A stretch of DNA of 42,007 nucleotides from Chara braunii (taxonomy: Eukaryota > Streptophyta > Charophyceae > Charales > Characeae), in assembly GCA_003427395.1 (NCBI GenBank), contig BFEA01000154.1:2561995-2604001 (forward strand). The letters are read 5' to 3'. This document shows, piece by piece, positions 31,336 to 41,908 of the stretch. Made by a program: the position numbers and the translations under genes. Position 1 is the first letter of the stretch. Each line of letters starts with the position of its first letter. The notes beneath the pieces are model-generated. The model was not told the origin of the DNA and ran no database searches. It was given only the letters and a program-made list of their open reading frames with translations.

Positions 31336-31865
31336 AAACAAACAAAAACGAACTACGACATGTGGCGCACTGAGAAGAAAGGGACTTACAGTCCCTGAAA
31401 AAACGGCGCCGTCAAGCTGTTTTCATTTTTCTTTTAGTTTTTATTATTTTTATATTTATTTTTTTTAGATTCTCTAACTTAGATTTTAGATTTCCTTTCT
31501 TAGATTCAACTTAGATTTTCTTCTTTTATTTCTTTTTCTTTTTCTTTTTTTTAAACCTGTTCGTTTTGAACGAACGAGTGGTCTGTGCCAGGACTGTTTC
31601 GTCGGGGTTTTGCCGTCTCATCAGGAGGTTGCCTCGACAATCCAGCTTTGCGCCTGAACCTGGCGCTTATAGTGTCCAGGTATAGGCGCGCGCACGTGCG
31701 CGCGCGAGAGAGAGAAAGAGAGAGAGAGAGAGGACTACCTACCTACCTACCTACCTACCTACGCGACACATCACGTATAGGACGAGCAAAAACGAATGAA
31801 TCTTCCGTGGAAACGCGGAAGAATACAAGTTATCAACAGTGGCCAAGGCCACTGCTATTGCTGAG

Positions 31866-31892
31866 GCCGCCAGACAACAGTTTCAGGTAAGT
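31866..31892 (+). promoter_or_regulatory. Splice donor in U3 (solo LTR)
   Basis: TTTCAG|GTAAGT at 31886/31887 is a full consensus 5' splice site. The preceding 80 nt are open in the frame AEEYKLSTVAKATAIAEAAR and end at the junction in phase 0, but a stop lies just upstream and no ATG is in frame, so it is probably an internal or non-coding exon. Splicing to the ORF-A acceptor would remove 2842 bp. Confidence 0.5.
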
Positions 31893-33127
31893 TTTATTTT
31901 ATTTTGTTTTTTGTTTTGCTTATTGTTGTTTTGATTCCTCCCCGTTCGTGGCCGTTGGAGTACAGCCAGAAAGGAGAGAAACAAGGAAGGACTAAGAAAC
32001 GGAAAAAAAAAAAAAAAAAAAAAAAAAGGGAAGCAAAACAAAAACGAGGCAACTGCCTTGTGAGACCAAAAAGAACAGTCTTTTGACTGTGTGGGAGCAA
32101 GAAGAACTCCCACTTCGAGTTGGGAAGAACAACTGTGGCCGCAAGATCTGAGATCTCGCGTCTCACAGCGCACACGTAGGGGAGATGGAAAAAGAAGAGG
32201 GAGAGAGAGGGAAACGAGGTGGCTGGGAGGAGGAGGACCTACTCCTCCCAACCTGACAACTGTACTCCCCGTTTTCAGGGGAGGGCAGCAGAGGGGAGGA
32301 GTAGACTGTTGGCAGAAAACTGCATGCTCCTGGCTCAAATCACGGCCAGGAGCACTGCAGTAGAGAGGGCTGTTTTTTTTCTTTTTTCTTTTTTTGTTCT
32401 TCTTTTCTTTTTCTTTTCTTTATTTAGTGTGAGGACACTTGTCCTCACGTGGTGCTACCTCTGGTAGAAGCTGCCAGAGGTAACTGTCAGGCTCCCGGTT
32501 TTAGAGGGAGCCTGAAAATTGAAGGGCCATAAGGGAAAAAGGCTAAGTACAACCTTTTCCCCGATGTATCTGCCCTGGAAAAAGGGTCCAGATACATCAA
32601 ACTGTAAGGGGCTGTAACTTTCCAACCCCTTATCAGAAAAATAAAAGAAAAACAATTTTGGAAATGGCAGGAGACCAGCTATCTCGCCAGATTTCGAGAT
32701 AGCTGGGAAAAAGATAAAGAAAAATAAAATAGGGCAGTTAAAGAAACTGCCCCACACTAAGGCTGTGGCTGTGGTGCGGCCACAGTCAGCCCTGGATCTA
32801 GGCCAGATCAAGGGCTCTCTGTGAGCCCGCGTTTTTGCCTGGGGGCTGGAGTGACGTCCAGCTCCTCTCAGCCAATATAAAAAAGGCAGCTGCCTCCCAG
32901 CTGCCACACAAAGCATTCGTGCTGCCAGTGTCTGACGAGCACACTTGAGTGCTGGCTGCTGGAGCTGCTGCCTGAGGCAACGTGAGGAGGAGCTGGAGGA
33001 CTGCAGAGAAGCACCAGGAGGAGGACTGGGCAGCCATAGCCAAGGCAGGGAGCACTCTGCTCCCCTCCCCTTTGGCTGTTGCTGGTCCCACGGGACAGGC
33101 CCAGTGGCACTGTGGTACTACGGCAGG

Positions 33128-33470
33128 CGGCATAGACTATTACTGCGGTAGTACGAGAGTGCTGCCGAAATTTTGCTGCGGCGGCACTAACTTTTTACTG
33201 CGGTAGTGGGGAAATGCTGCCGAAATTCTGCAGCAGCAGCACCAGCTTTTACTGCGGTAGTATGGAAGTGCCGCCAAAATTCTGCAGCGGCAGCACCGAC
33301 TTTTTTAACGGTTGTGCGAGAGCGCTGTCGGATTTTCGAGGCGGCAGTTCATGTTTTATCGGCGGGGGTGCGGTAGCGCTGTTGGAATATTTTCGACGGT
33401 GACTTCGGTTTAACCAGGCGTGGTGTGGGAGCGCTGCAAGAATTTTACGGCGGCGAAGCGAGGTTATAGG
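33128..33470 (+). repeat. 54-55-bp tandem repeats in U3 (solo LTR)
   Basis: Six or more diverged units with core CTGCCGAAATTCTGCAGC; mirror of 15800-16135. Confidence 0.75.
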
Positions 33471-34711
33471 CGGTAATATTTCTACATTGAGCGGCGGTTA
33501 AACCTTGGTATAGGGGAGGTGCCGCTGGAGTGGGGGAGCAAAAGTGGCGTGGGTTTTGATGGCGTGGTGACGCGGTGACAGTGAAAATCAGTGGCGGCGA
33601 TACTTATTGAAAGATAGTGAGGAGGCGTTGTGGCAGGTGGTTATGGTAAAAGGAGGAGTGTGGATGATTTGTCGACGACTGAAGAGAACTGTCACTTACA
33701 GAGGAGCATAATTTTTATACGGCTTTTCTTGAGTGGGCCGCTATTATCTTCAGTCCAACTTCACTCAAGGTCAGTCAGTTAAATTGACCCAGTTCCCTTC
33801 ACACCTGAGTGAACCCACACTTGCTTTGACCTGTTTTACTGAATGTTCATTGGAAAGGGAAAGAAAATGTGTGCATTTGCGTGTATGACAGGGAGTCTGA
33901 CAATAAAAAAGGATTGCAAGGTGGTCTGTGTGTCGTTGGGTTTTGACTGCAGGTACGGCAGATGGACTGAAATGGATAAGAGTGATGACGGTAAAAGAAT
34001 GATCATTTTTTCTTTGTGCTTATGTTCTATTTATAAATAAAAGAAAAAGAAGATGACGAGAAACGAAGCGAGTATAAGAAAGAGAAATTCAACTTGGTTT
34101 AGACTTATTCCTGAGGTTACCCATTCTTTCCCGAATAACCCTCTTCCATCTATGCCTGTCAGTCTGAATGATGCTATCTTTCTACGATTCCTCTTTCTTC
34201 GTCTAAGTTTATTTTGGCGCTAGGCGGCAAGATTCTACTTGTCTGCCGTGTAGGTGTCTTTCCATTTTTCTAGGAGGCATCTGGGGCGGGGGTTCGTTGC
34301 CTTAGGGGCCAGCTCTGTTATTGACTCAAAGTGGACCGCCTTGCGGGGGGGTACTATACCGATTCGGTGGAGACGGTCCGACTTCTGAGATCCGAGTTTT
34401 GTACTCGGACGAGGAGGAGGAGTATCCCATACCACCTCTTAGGGTAATGGAAAAGGCATCCAAACGAAATAAAATTATTTTCTTGACGCCTTGCGAAAAA
34501 GGAAAACTGCCTCAGCAATCCTGTTTAAGTGGTCACCCTAGGTACCACTAACGTATGGAGAGTTGGCGCCACAAGCAGCCCGACTCATGTTTCACTAGCT
34601 GAACGGAGTACTTTTAGATACTCCTGACGAGGTTGGTCGTGTCATAAGAAGCACGGGCCAGAAGGAAGACAAATGTTTTAGTGATACTTAGTTTTAACTT
34701 AATCACATTTA

Positions 34712-34728
34712 TCTTCTTTTTCTTTCAG
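34712..34728 (+). promoter_or_regulatory. Splice acceptor before U3 ORF-A (solo LTR)
   Basis: TCTTCTTTTTCTTTCAG ends directly at the ATG of ORF-A (34729). Confidence 0.6.
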
Positions 34729-35241
34729 ATGGCTATGGGAACCACGAAACTATTCCTTTTCAACAATCGTGATGCGGCAACAGAGAGAGTTGAATTCCAA
34801 AGGCGTGATGGAGTGAAGGTAGAAAGGGTAGGCCGACTTATTTATAATCCGTCAGAATTATATTCTGAGGAGGACGTTCCGCGATTTTGGGGTGGTAGTG
34901 CGCAAAGACCCCCCAGACGACTTGTTTTCAGGAGTGATAACGGCCTGGATATTCTTCATTACGAGTTCGCACCGCCATTGCNTGAGCGTCACTTCGTCAA
35001 TATGAACNTGGTGGTGTTGCAGCCCTATGAAATCAACACACGATTGGACGAAATCCCTGAAATAAGGTTGATGTACGTCCGTTACGTGCTTTGGCTGAAC
35101 GAGCGACAAGGCCTATTTTTTGGCATATACTACGTGGAGCGGATACGTGCCAATAGGTACGCAATAATAGGGGCTGATGCATTATATGACGATGAATTGG
35201 AAAATGAAGCGGAAGAACTCGAGGAGTTTTTACGTAACTGA
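34729..35241 (+). CDS. U3 ORF-A, unknown 170-aa protein (solo LTR)
   Basis: Same protein as the left copy, starting MAMGTTKLFLF right after the acceptor. Fully open apart from two ambiguous bases (34982, 35008). Conserved landmarks: FWGGSAQRPPRRLVFRSDNG, IRLMYVRYVLWLNERQGLFF, and an acidic C-terminus. No recognised domain, signal peptide or clear membrane span. It sits in U3, about 1.7 kb upstream of the LTR TATA box, so in a complete element the 3' LTR copy would lie downstream of pol on the genomic RNA. A spliced accessory-type gene is my inference. Confidence 0.65.
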   Translation: MAMGTTKLFLFNNRDAATERVEFQRRDGVKVERVGRLIYNPSELYSEEDVPRFWGGSAQRPPRRLVFRSDNGLDILHYEFAPPLXERHFVNMNXVVLQPYEINTRLDEIPEIRLMYVRYVLWLNERQGLFFGIYYVERIRANRYAIIGADALYDDELENEAEELEEFLRN

Positions 35242-35264
35242 TTTGAATTCGTTCTGATACGCAG

Positions 35265-35816
35265 ATGTCTGGAGCACGACGAGACTTGACGATCCCGAGG
35301 TATCTGCTGGTTCGTGATACACACGAGGAGGATCTCATCAGGAGTGCGGCACGACTTTTACGAGTACGGGATGGATCTTCTATCGACTGGCTCGGCTTCA
35401 TCAGACTGCTTCAAAATGGCGAGGGATTTTTCCCTACTACTCGCGCAGATTTCCGAGCCAACACGGCTCGGACTCCCGACGAGCTTTACGGATATACTTT
35501 GTATTTCCACCGCGCGAGTAACCTCCAATGCCTCTCTCGAGTCATTGTGAGGATCAAGATTACCCCGTCCGGTAGATGTTTCGGTGTCGTCCGGATCCGG
35601 GACACAGAGACTCGACATCTGTTTGGACTTAGTCGACCTCTCCGAGTTATAGTTTGGAGACTAGCCTCTCGGATGACCTCCTTCTATAATACTCGGATTG
35701 TTCGAGTCATGCGATGTGGACGATGGTCTACTTTGATTTTCGACGGCGACGAGCTGACATGTTTGGATTTATTGGAGACACAGGTGCGTGGCGGGCGAGA
35801 TATTTACCAGGATTAG
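35265..35816 (+). CDS. U3 ORF-B, unknown 183-aa protein (solo LTR)
   Basis: Fully open here without ambiguous bases, so this is the better copy for database work. Starts MSGARRDLTIPRYLLVRDTH; later blocks include RTPDELYGYTLYFHR, IVRIKITPSGRCFGVVRIRD and MTSFYNTRIVRVMRCG. Basic overall. The ATG is preceded directly by TGATACGCAG, a possible second acceptor, and it lies 23 nt after ORF-A. A perfect 11-bp hairpin (35825-35851) follows the stop. Family unknown. Confidence 0.65.
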   Translation: MSGARRDLTIPRYLLVRDTHEEDLIRSAARLLRVRDGSSIDWLGFIRLLQNGEGFFPTTRADFRANTARTPDELYGYTLYFHRASNLQCLSRVIVRIKITPSGRCFGVVRIRDTETRHLFGLSRPLRVIVWRLASRMTSFYNTRIVRVMRCGRWSTLIFDGDELTCLDLLETQVRGGRDIYQD

Positions 35817-35824
35817 ACATCGTC

Positions 35825-35851
35825 TTCTGAAATCTTACTCAGATTTCAGAA
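35825..35851 (+). terminator. Hairpin just after U3 ORF-B (solo LTR)
   Basis: TTCTGAAATCT (35825-35835) pairs with 35841-35851 over a 5-nt loop, just after the ORF-B stop; identical in the other LTR. Confidence 0.35.
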
Positions 35852-36406
35852 AACACTTCGCATGGCCTCAGTCCCGTTGAGGAAACCATATAACTTATGG
35901 TTTCACGAGGTAATCTAAAAACAAAAACAAAACACTTTATGTAGTTAGGACCGCCGGATGGATAGTATTCGGATTACCCCGATGATTTCACTATCATGCT
36001 TATGCATTGAGGGACAATCGTTCGCATAAAAATAAGCTAGATAAAGTGAAAAGCGAACGTCTGAAAAAGTTGTCAAGCAAAGCAGCGGAAGATGAAATAT
36101 GTCTGCGTTGCATAACTGGGCGTTAGAGATGGATACTCCATCATTCGTGAAACAGAAAGAGTAATTATTGTCTAGGAGGGCAAAGCGACCAACAAAAATG
36201 TCATTTGCTCATCCAAATGGTTGTATATGGTACGGAAACGTGGTCGAACCGGGAGTTCAAAGATCGACCAGAAACCAGATGACTTGTTGATCTGCAGGGT
36301 ATCAGTCATATTTACTTACAGAAGTTATTCATGACAAGTTTCAGTAGTCATGATAGGAAAATAATTTTTAGTTTATTTTTTTAAATTAATAACCTTGGAA
36401 CGACAA

Positions 36407-36413
36407 TATAAAA
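36407..36413 (+). promoter_or_regulatory. LTR TATA box (solo copy)
   Basis: TATAAAA in ACAATATAAAAGTTC, about 610 bp before the LTR end; mirror of 12844-12850. Confidence 0.55.
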
Positions 36414-37022
36414 GTTCTTTCAGTCATACAGGTCGAAAAACAGACACTTTGGCAGACCAGCTCATCAAGTCAACGATTTGGATTGTGTGATTTTGTTTTT
36501 AAGTATGGGNATTTTTNTTGTTTGATTGCTAGGNACTAAGGATCGTTTTCACGTTTGGTTGAGAATNTNCTAGTCGACCGGCGTACACTTCGTACTTGGG
36601 AGATCAGCGCCCCGGGGAACGAACGACGCACGGGTTCATTCGGCGTTTAGTCAAACAATTCCTATACTGCAGCGAGGCGAGCAAACGCCCTCGGCTGATC
36701 TACCTCTGCGATTGCACATAAAAGCCTTCGCACGTGGATCAGTAGCTCGGTAGGGATACGCCCCTAAGGGTGGTGACAACCCCTTAGGGATGCAAGCTTA
36801 TGCCCCGCGGGAACCTATCCTGTCGTAGGGGACCGTGGGATGTATAGCTGGCGCACCCGGCTAGAGCGGCGAAGGAGTGAAGCAACCGCGTCCGTCTTAG
36901 CGGTTCACGGAACAGTATGCGTCGTTCCCGAGTTGTCTCTGAAAGATGTGTTTTTAGGTAAACTCCTGTGTGACATGGCCGGGAGGGCCCTCGTTTTCAC
37001 GCGAGGGCCGATGCGCGCGACA

Positions 37023-37540
37023 ATGCTTCGCGTGTCTCGTTTTAGTATCAAATCTCGTCGTCGTTCGCTGGTCAGTTCCGAGTCTGACGTGGATGGTCTC
37101 AGCCGCGTGGATCTTTCTTTATGCTCGTCTTCACCTTGCACACGGTAGTGGAAAACCCAGGATTCGTAGCGCTCAAAACGCTGACATTCGGTGTATAGAG
37201 TGCGTGGCCAGTGAGGTTGTACTGCCGTCCACGGGATGATGATCAACTCGTTGAATGACAACAATATCGAGTAAGGTGGGAAGTGCGTATCGATAATGAC
37301 ACACCCAGCTTCCACGAACCCTGAGCAACGATTTGTCGGATGAAAGTAATACCGCCCGCCGATTTGTGCAACAGCTTCTCGTACGTCCCACTCACATACA
37401 CGTGTCCTTCCCTCATTGTAGGGAAAAGGCCGTGTTGGGACGAGAGGTACGGGAGGCTGGTGCCTGATCGGAGGGTACTGGTCAGTCCACATATCATTCA
37501 ATTGTAAAGACCTCGCGACGTCATCAAGAAAAGAAAACAC
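37023..37540 (-). pseudogene. CEWD-family protein, copy B (cut by the giant LTR)
   Basis: Starts MFSFLDDVARSLQLNDMW. Conserved blocks: FPYNEGRTRVCEWDVREAV, EAGCVIIDTHFPPY, FNELIIIPW, then RPSTSDSELTSERRRDL and KRDTRSI. The frame is open over about 170 codons and then runs into the giant LTR at 37022, so the C-terminus is replaced by LTR sequence; the original continuation is probably at 30306 and below. It matches copy A (20700-21185) in two separate blocks in the same order. No recognised domain. It lies inside an LTR-like segment, so I read it as an element-borne gene rather than a host gene. Confidence 0.6.
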
Positions 37541-39455
37541 TCGCGCAATTCACAATCAATCTCTTTCAACACGAGAGAGAGAGGACGAAAGAAGACACTT
37601 CCGCAGTTAGGTCATGCATATAACTAAGGGACTGATCCGCGGCTCAGGTTTAGTGAGCCAGCGCGACGTTGATCCAAGGCGCCTTGTTTTTCGAGGTCGC
37701 CCCGTAGCTTGGCTGCTGATGTCGTGCAGCATAAGGCAGATGGCATGCACAGTACAGTCAGATCTACTGATCTAAACACTCTTGCATTCTCGAACAAAAT
37801 CCCGACGATAAGCGTCTAATCAACGCAAAAAGAAGGGGGGGGGGGGGTCACACATACATCCACCGTGGAAGGTGCGAAAAATGAGCCATGCACAGGAAAA
37901 GATGGATCGCTTGCACAGTACACAGGCATCCACCGTTCACAAGACAAGAAGACGGGGTTCTCGCGTAGGAGGATTACCCAGGAAACTAATGGAAGAGTTC
38001 CGGAAAAATTTATTTCACGCAAGGGAAGCATACAGATTCATGCTCATCCAAGAGAGAAAAAGGGAGAAAAGGAGAGAAGCATCGAGACACATCATTATTC
38101 AAAGATAGAGGAGAAGGGGAAGGTGAGGGAGGAGAGTCGAGATAGGAGATGACGCAGCCCAAAAGAAGGAGGTTCAACGTTGTCAGAGAAAAAAGATCCG
38201 CAACAGCAAAGGCGCATTCGCCGTTAATTCCAATATGGCCCCTGGCCAATCACTCACTCAACTCCACTCATCGATCCTTATACCCGCACCGACGATCCCG
38301 GCCGTCGCGTGCTGACTTCCCCCCACTGTGATCGTCACCCCACTGTCGTAAACTCGACAGGGTTCGCCCAGATCCCACAGTCCGTCGTAGCGATCCAACG
38401 CGCAACCGGCCAGCCTATCATCAGCCCGACAGGACTTTCCGACTCGCACCAAACACTCTGCCTAGCCACTACTTCCCGGAAGCTGGCTTGAGAGTCGAGA
38501 ACGTAAGAGAGCTTTGCGGACGCGCTTGCGGGTTTTATAGTTGCGACAAGGGAGATAGAAGGGGGAGAAAGCGACGGGAAAGTTGTGTAAGAGGAGAAGC
38601 AGGAGGAGAAGACTTTGAGAAGAGTGTTCTACGAACGTCATGTTGATCCCTCGAAACTCAAGGTTCAACCAATCAGATTCGTCGTGCAATAGGAAGGTCC
38701 TATTGATCCACGCACCTGATTGGCGAGCGGGAGTTATCGATGGATCGACCGGGTGTCGTGCGCCAGTAAGAGGGTGGAGAGAGAAAAGGCGCGAAAAAGT
38801 AGCGCAAGACGGGTCCAAGATTCAGATGATCAAGAAAGGGAAATGGGCGCGCAAAAACCAAGGCGGGAGAGAGAGAGAAGGAGAAAGAAAACAGTTACGG
38901 GGAGAGAGAAAGAGGAGGGAGAAGGGGAAGTGAGCGCGGGAGGGAGCGATGCGGGGGACAGAGAGGAGAAGGCTTTGCATACGCGGCGCCGTCAACAAAA
39001 AGAGAGAAAAAGGCACCGAAACAGTTACAGCTAGCTTCTATCCTAATTCAAAATTGAAATCACCATACCCGCGCGCGAAAAAGCGACGCGGGAAAAGAAA
39101 ATCCTATGCCTACTCGTATTCGCACAAAATTCCGAGAGTTTTCCCCGACGAGACCAAGAACATTCACACAAACGAAAAGGACACGTCGATGTTCCGCTTA
39201 TCCCGGAATTCCCAACTGTCGAGCCCAATTCCCAGTGCGCTCGCTAAGGCGCACGTAATTTCCTATGTATTTCCCGAATTGCAGAAAGGAAAAGCAGAAC
39301 CCGGGAGCCGAAAAAGCTTCCGAAAGATGAGGGCCACAAAGAAATGCGGCATCCGAAAACAAGAAAAAGGAAACGGGGTTTTTCTGGGGTTGGTATGATA
39401 CAAGCAAAAGAAGGGGTACGAAAGATAGCACGGGTTTGGAAAGTAGTTCGTCACA
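37023..39455 (-). mobile_element. LTR-like segment B, proximal part
   Basis: Ends CGTCACA at 39449-39455, i.e. TGTGACGAACTACTTTC on the minus strand, as segment A does. GCGCCTTAGCGAGCGC (about 39237-39252) and CTCTCGGAAT (about 39132) occur in the same order as in A. 37560-39100 has no gene I can support; it is purine-rich on the plus strand. Interrupted at 37022 by the giant solo LTR. Confidence 0.5.
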
Positions 39456-39993
<538 letters not shown>

Positions 39994-40011
39994 CTTACTT
40001 ACAAGATCTGC

Positions 40012-40090
40012 TAGTCCTATGAGCTAGCACCGGTTGGAAATGCGCATTGTGGTATAAGGTTGCGGGTTCAAATACGCAGCCTTGCGCATC
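40012..40090 (+). repeat. tRNA-like (SINE-type) segment
   Basis: A-box-like GAGCTAGCACCGGTTGG near 40021-40037 and B-box-like GGGTTCAAATACGC near 40067-40080, at roughly tRNA spacing. Too diverged for a working tRNA. Confidence 0.35.
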
Positions 40091-40424
40091 GACACCAGCA
40101 AGGCGTTAGAATGACGCACGGACACACACCCCCTTGGGATGACGCAGGTTAGCTATTACAGACACTGCCTGCGCACCACCCAAGGGTTGTTCACGGTGTT
40201 GTATGTTGGTTCTGGGTTTCGCATGGGTTGCTTGGGGGTGTTGGTCTTGGGTGTTCTGTTGATCTCCCCAGTCTGGCAAATCAAACGTTTGGGCCATTTC
40301 CACTGGCCGTTCACATGGTACACTCATTTGATTATATGTTACAAGGTCACGGGTTCGAGCTTGGTTCGGACCTTGGGGGGGTCCCTGTCCAGCTTACCCC
40401 GTTCTCTCTCTTCGATATACAGAC

Positions 40425-40680
40425 TACACATAGCCTTCGGACATAACATAGAATTATATATCGCCTATCGGCTATATATACACACATAGCCTTAGCCTTC
40501 TGACATAACATAGAACTATATATCGCCTACCGGCTGCATACACGCCTTCGGACAGAACATTGAACTACACATAGCCTTCGGTATCGCCTACAGGCTACAT
40601 ACACATATATATAGCCTTCGGACATAACATAGAACTACACATGGCCTATGGGCTACATACACAAGGCCCATACACAAGGC
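40425..40680. repeat. AT-rich minisatellite (about 50-60 bp unit)
   Basis: About four irregular units built from TAGCCTTCGGACATAACATA, GAACTA, and CGCCTA-CGGCTACATACACA. Confidence 0.75.
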
Positions 40681-41469
40681 TGGGGGGGTCTAGTCACTGG
40701 ATAAGGGTCTAGTATCTGCAGTAGGTTCAGGTTGGTTGGATAGGGTGCCATTGGGTGCAGTTCCTACTGACATCCGGATAGAACTGTCTGGTGGCCATAT
40801 ATTGGGACCTGTGGTAGATTGTCTGGGCCTGGCGTCCGAAGTTCCCATTCGACAAGGTTCGTCCGATTCCGCTTCCACCAGGGCTGGGCAGCTTATCAGC
40901 CCTGGTGCCTATCACTGCTGTTCGGTCCAAGTTGCCTACCCAATGGTAGGACAATGGTCCTGAGTGCTGGTCACACTGAGGTAGGATAGTGGGATAGGGG
41001 GTGCGCTAGGAGTATTGACGTGAGGATGGGATGGGAGGTGGTCTCATATTCCTGGACACCCGTGGCTCACAGCTCCAAGTGATCACTGTGCACTCAGTGA
41101 CTGGCCTCTACAACACCTTGGACTTTTTCTTTAAAAAAAAAAAAAGATCTTACTGTCCCCCCAAAGTACTGTGACAGTCCTGTCAGACCAAACTTCCCAA
41201 GGGGAGCCCTAAGATATGCTCTGTCTCAACTGATTAGACAGGTTATGGCTGGCTACAATTCGTTTTTTTTTTTTTTTTTTTACTTTTGAAAAGGTTGTGC
41301 AGGCTAAGGTATAGGCAGGCCCTACCCTGATGGCCAGTGCTATAATCACTCTTCCACCACACACCCAGGGCAGGGCAGGGCATTCCAAGGCGGGAGACTC
41401 CCAATCGTACCCAGTCCCTAAGCTACCCTGCTGGACTGGTTATGATTCTAATGTACTACACGGAGCCCT
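40681..41469. other. Region without recognised gene
   Basis: Short frames only. A 13-base A run (41134-41146) and a T run (41263-41281) suggest retroposon tails. Nothing else is identified. Confidence 0.4.
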
Positions 41470-41690
41470 TCTTTTTTTGTTTGTTTGCTTTGTCTGCGAC
41501 GCCCCCCGACCATGACCCACCAACCCTGAAGCAGCCTGGTGTGCGCATGGTGCCGATCAACCTAACAACCACACAGTAGCTACTCGGTGCCACATCAAGT
41601 GTTGCAGATTCGAACCCACGACCTCAGACCACAATGAGCATTTTGCGATTGCGGCTCTACAAACTGAGCTAACTGCCGATTGATGCCCGT
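41470..41690 (-). repeat. tRNA-derived SINE-like element
   Basis: The minus strand has an A-box GTTAGCTCAGTTTGTAGAGC (about 41676-41657), a B-box GTGGGTTCGAATC (about 41621-41609), a unique body, and an A-rich end (ACAAACAAACAAAAAAAG, near 41490-41472). The T-arm does not pair fully, so it is not a functional tRNA. Pol III promoter, body and A-rich tail fit a SINE. Confidence 0.6.
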
Positions 41691-41885
41691 CACTTTGGCC
41701 GTGGTGGTCCCCATCAATGGATCAAGAGTGGACAACGGTTCGGGGAGAAGAAGGAAAATGGAAGAAGTAGAAATCCCACCCTGGTCCCTGGGATGAAATC
41801 CCATCCTGAAATGGGGAACGTACCAGAAAATAATCCAGAAGGACCAGAACTTAGAAGTTGGTTCTCTGACAGGTAGGCAGATTCC

Positions 41886-41908
41886 TTTTTTTTTTTTTTT
41901 TTTTTTTG
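41886..41908. repeat. Poly(T) tract
   Basis: Run of about 22 T; possibly the tail of another minus-strand retroposon. Nothing else recognised from 41691 to the end. Confidence 0.8.

Larger units (their letters stand above)
30900..32760. repeat. Train of near-perfect hairpins in U3 (solo LTR)
   Basis: Mirror of the hairpin series in the gypsy-1 LTR. It has one additional hairpin absent from the left copy: CAGGCTCCC (32488-32496) pairing with GGGAGCCTG (32506-32514). Confidence 0.85.
30307..37022 (+). mobile_element. Solo giant LTR (6.7 kb), inverse to gypsy-1 LTR
   Basis: Runs from TGTCGGGG (30307) to GCGCGACA (37022), with a TGTCG/CGACA terminal repeat. No gag-pol is attached on either side, so it is a solo LTR. 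It is inserted inside segment B: the CEWD reading frame (minus strand) passes RDTRSI and then enters the LTR at 37022. Flanks ATTGC and ATGCT are a poor, possibly mutated, target duplication. The start lacks about 58 bp present in the gypsy-1 copy, consistent with deletion between two TCGGG motifs. Near-identical to 12235-19249 (nine differences in the 552 bp of ORF-B). Confidence 0.75.

Noticed and set aside
12235-37022. Large palindrome as a DNA transposon with 7-kb terminal inverted repeats
   Set aside because: One arm abuts a PBS and gag-pol, the other ends inside an unrelated segment, and the spacer holds unrelated decayed elements without a transposase. Two independent LTR insertions fit better.
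20455-39455. Segments A and B as the two LTRs of gypsy-2
   Set aside because: Positions would fit, but A and B are far more diverged than the gypsy-2 coding sequence is decayed, and the flanks give no target duplication.
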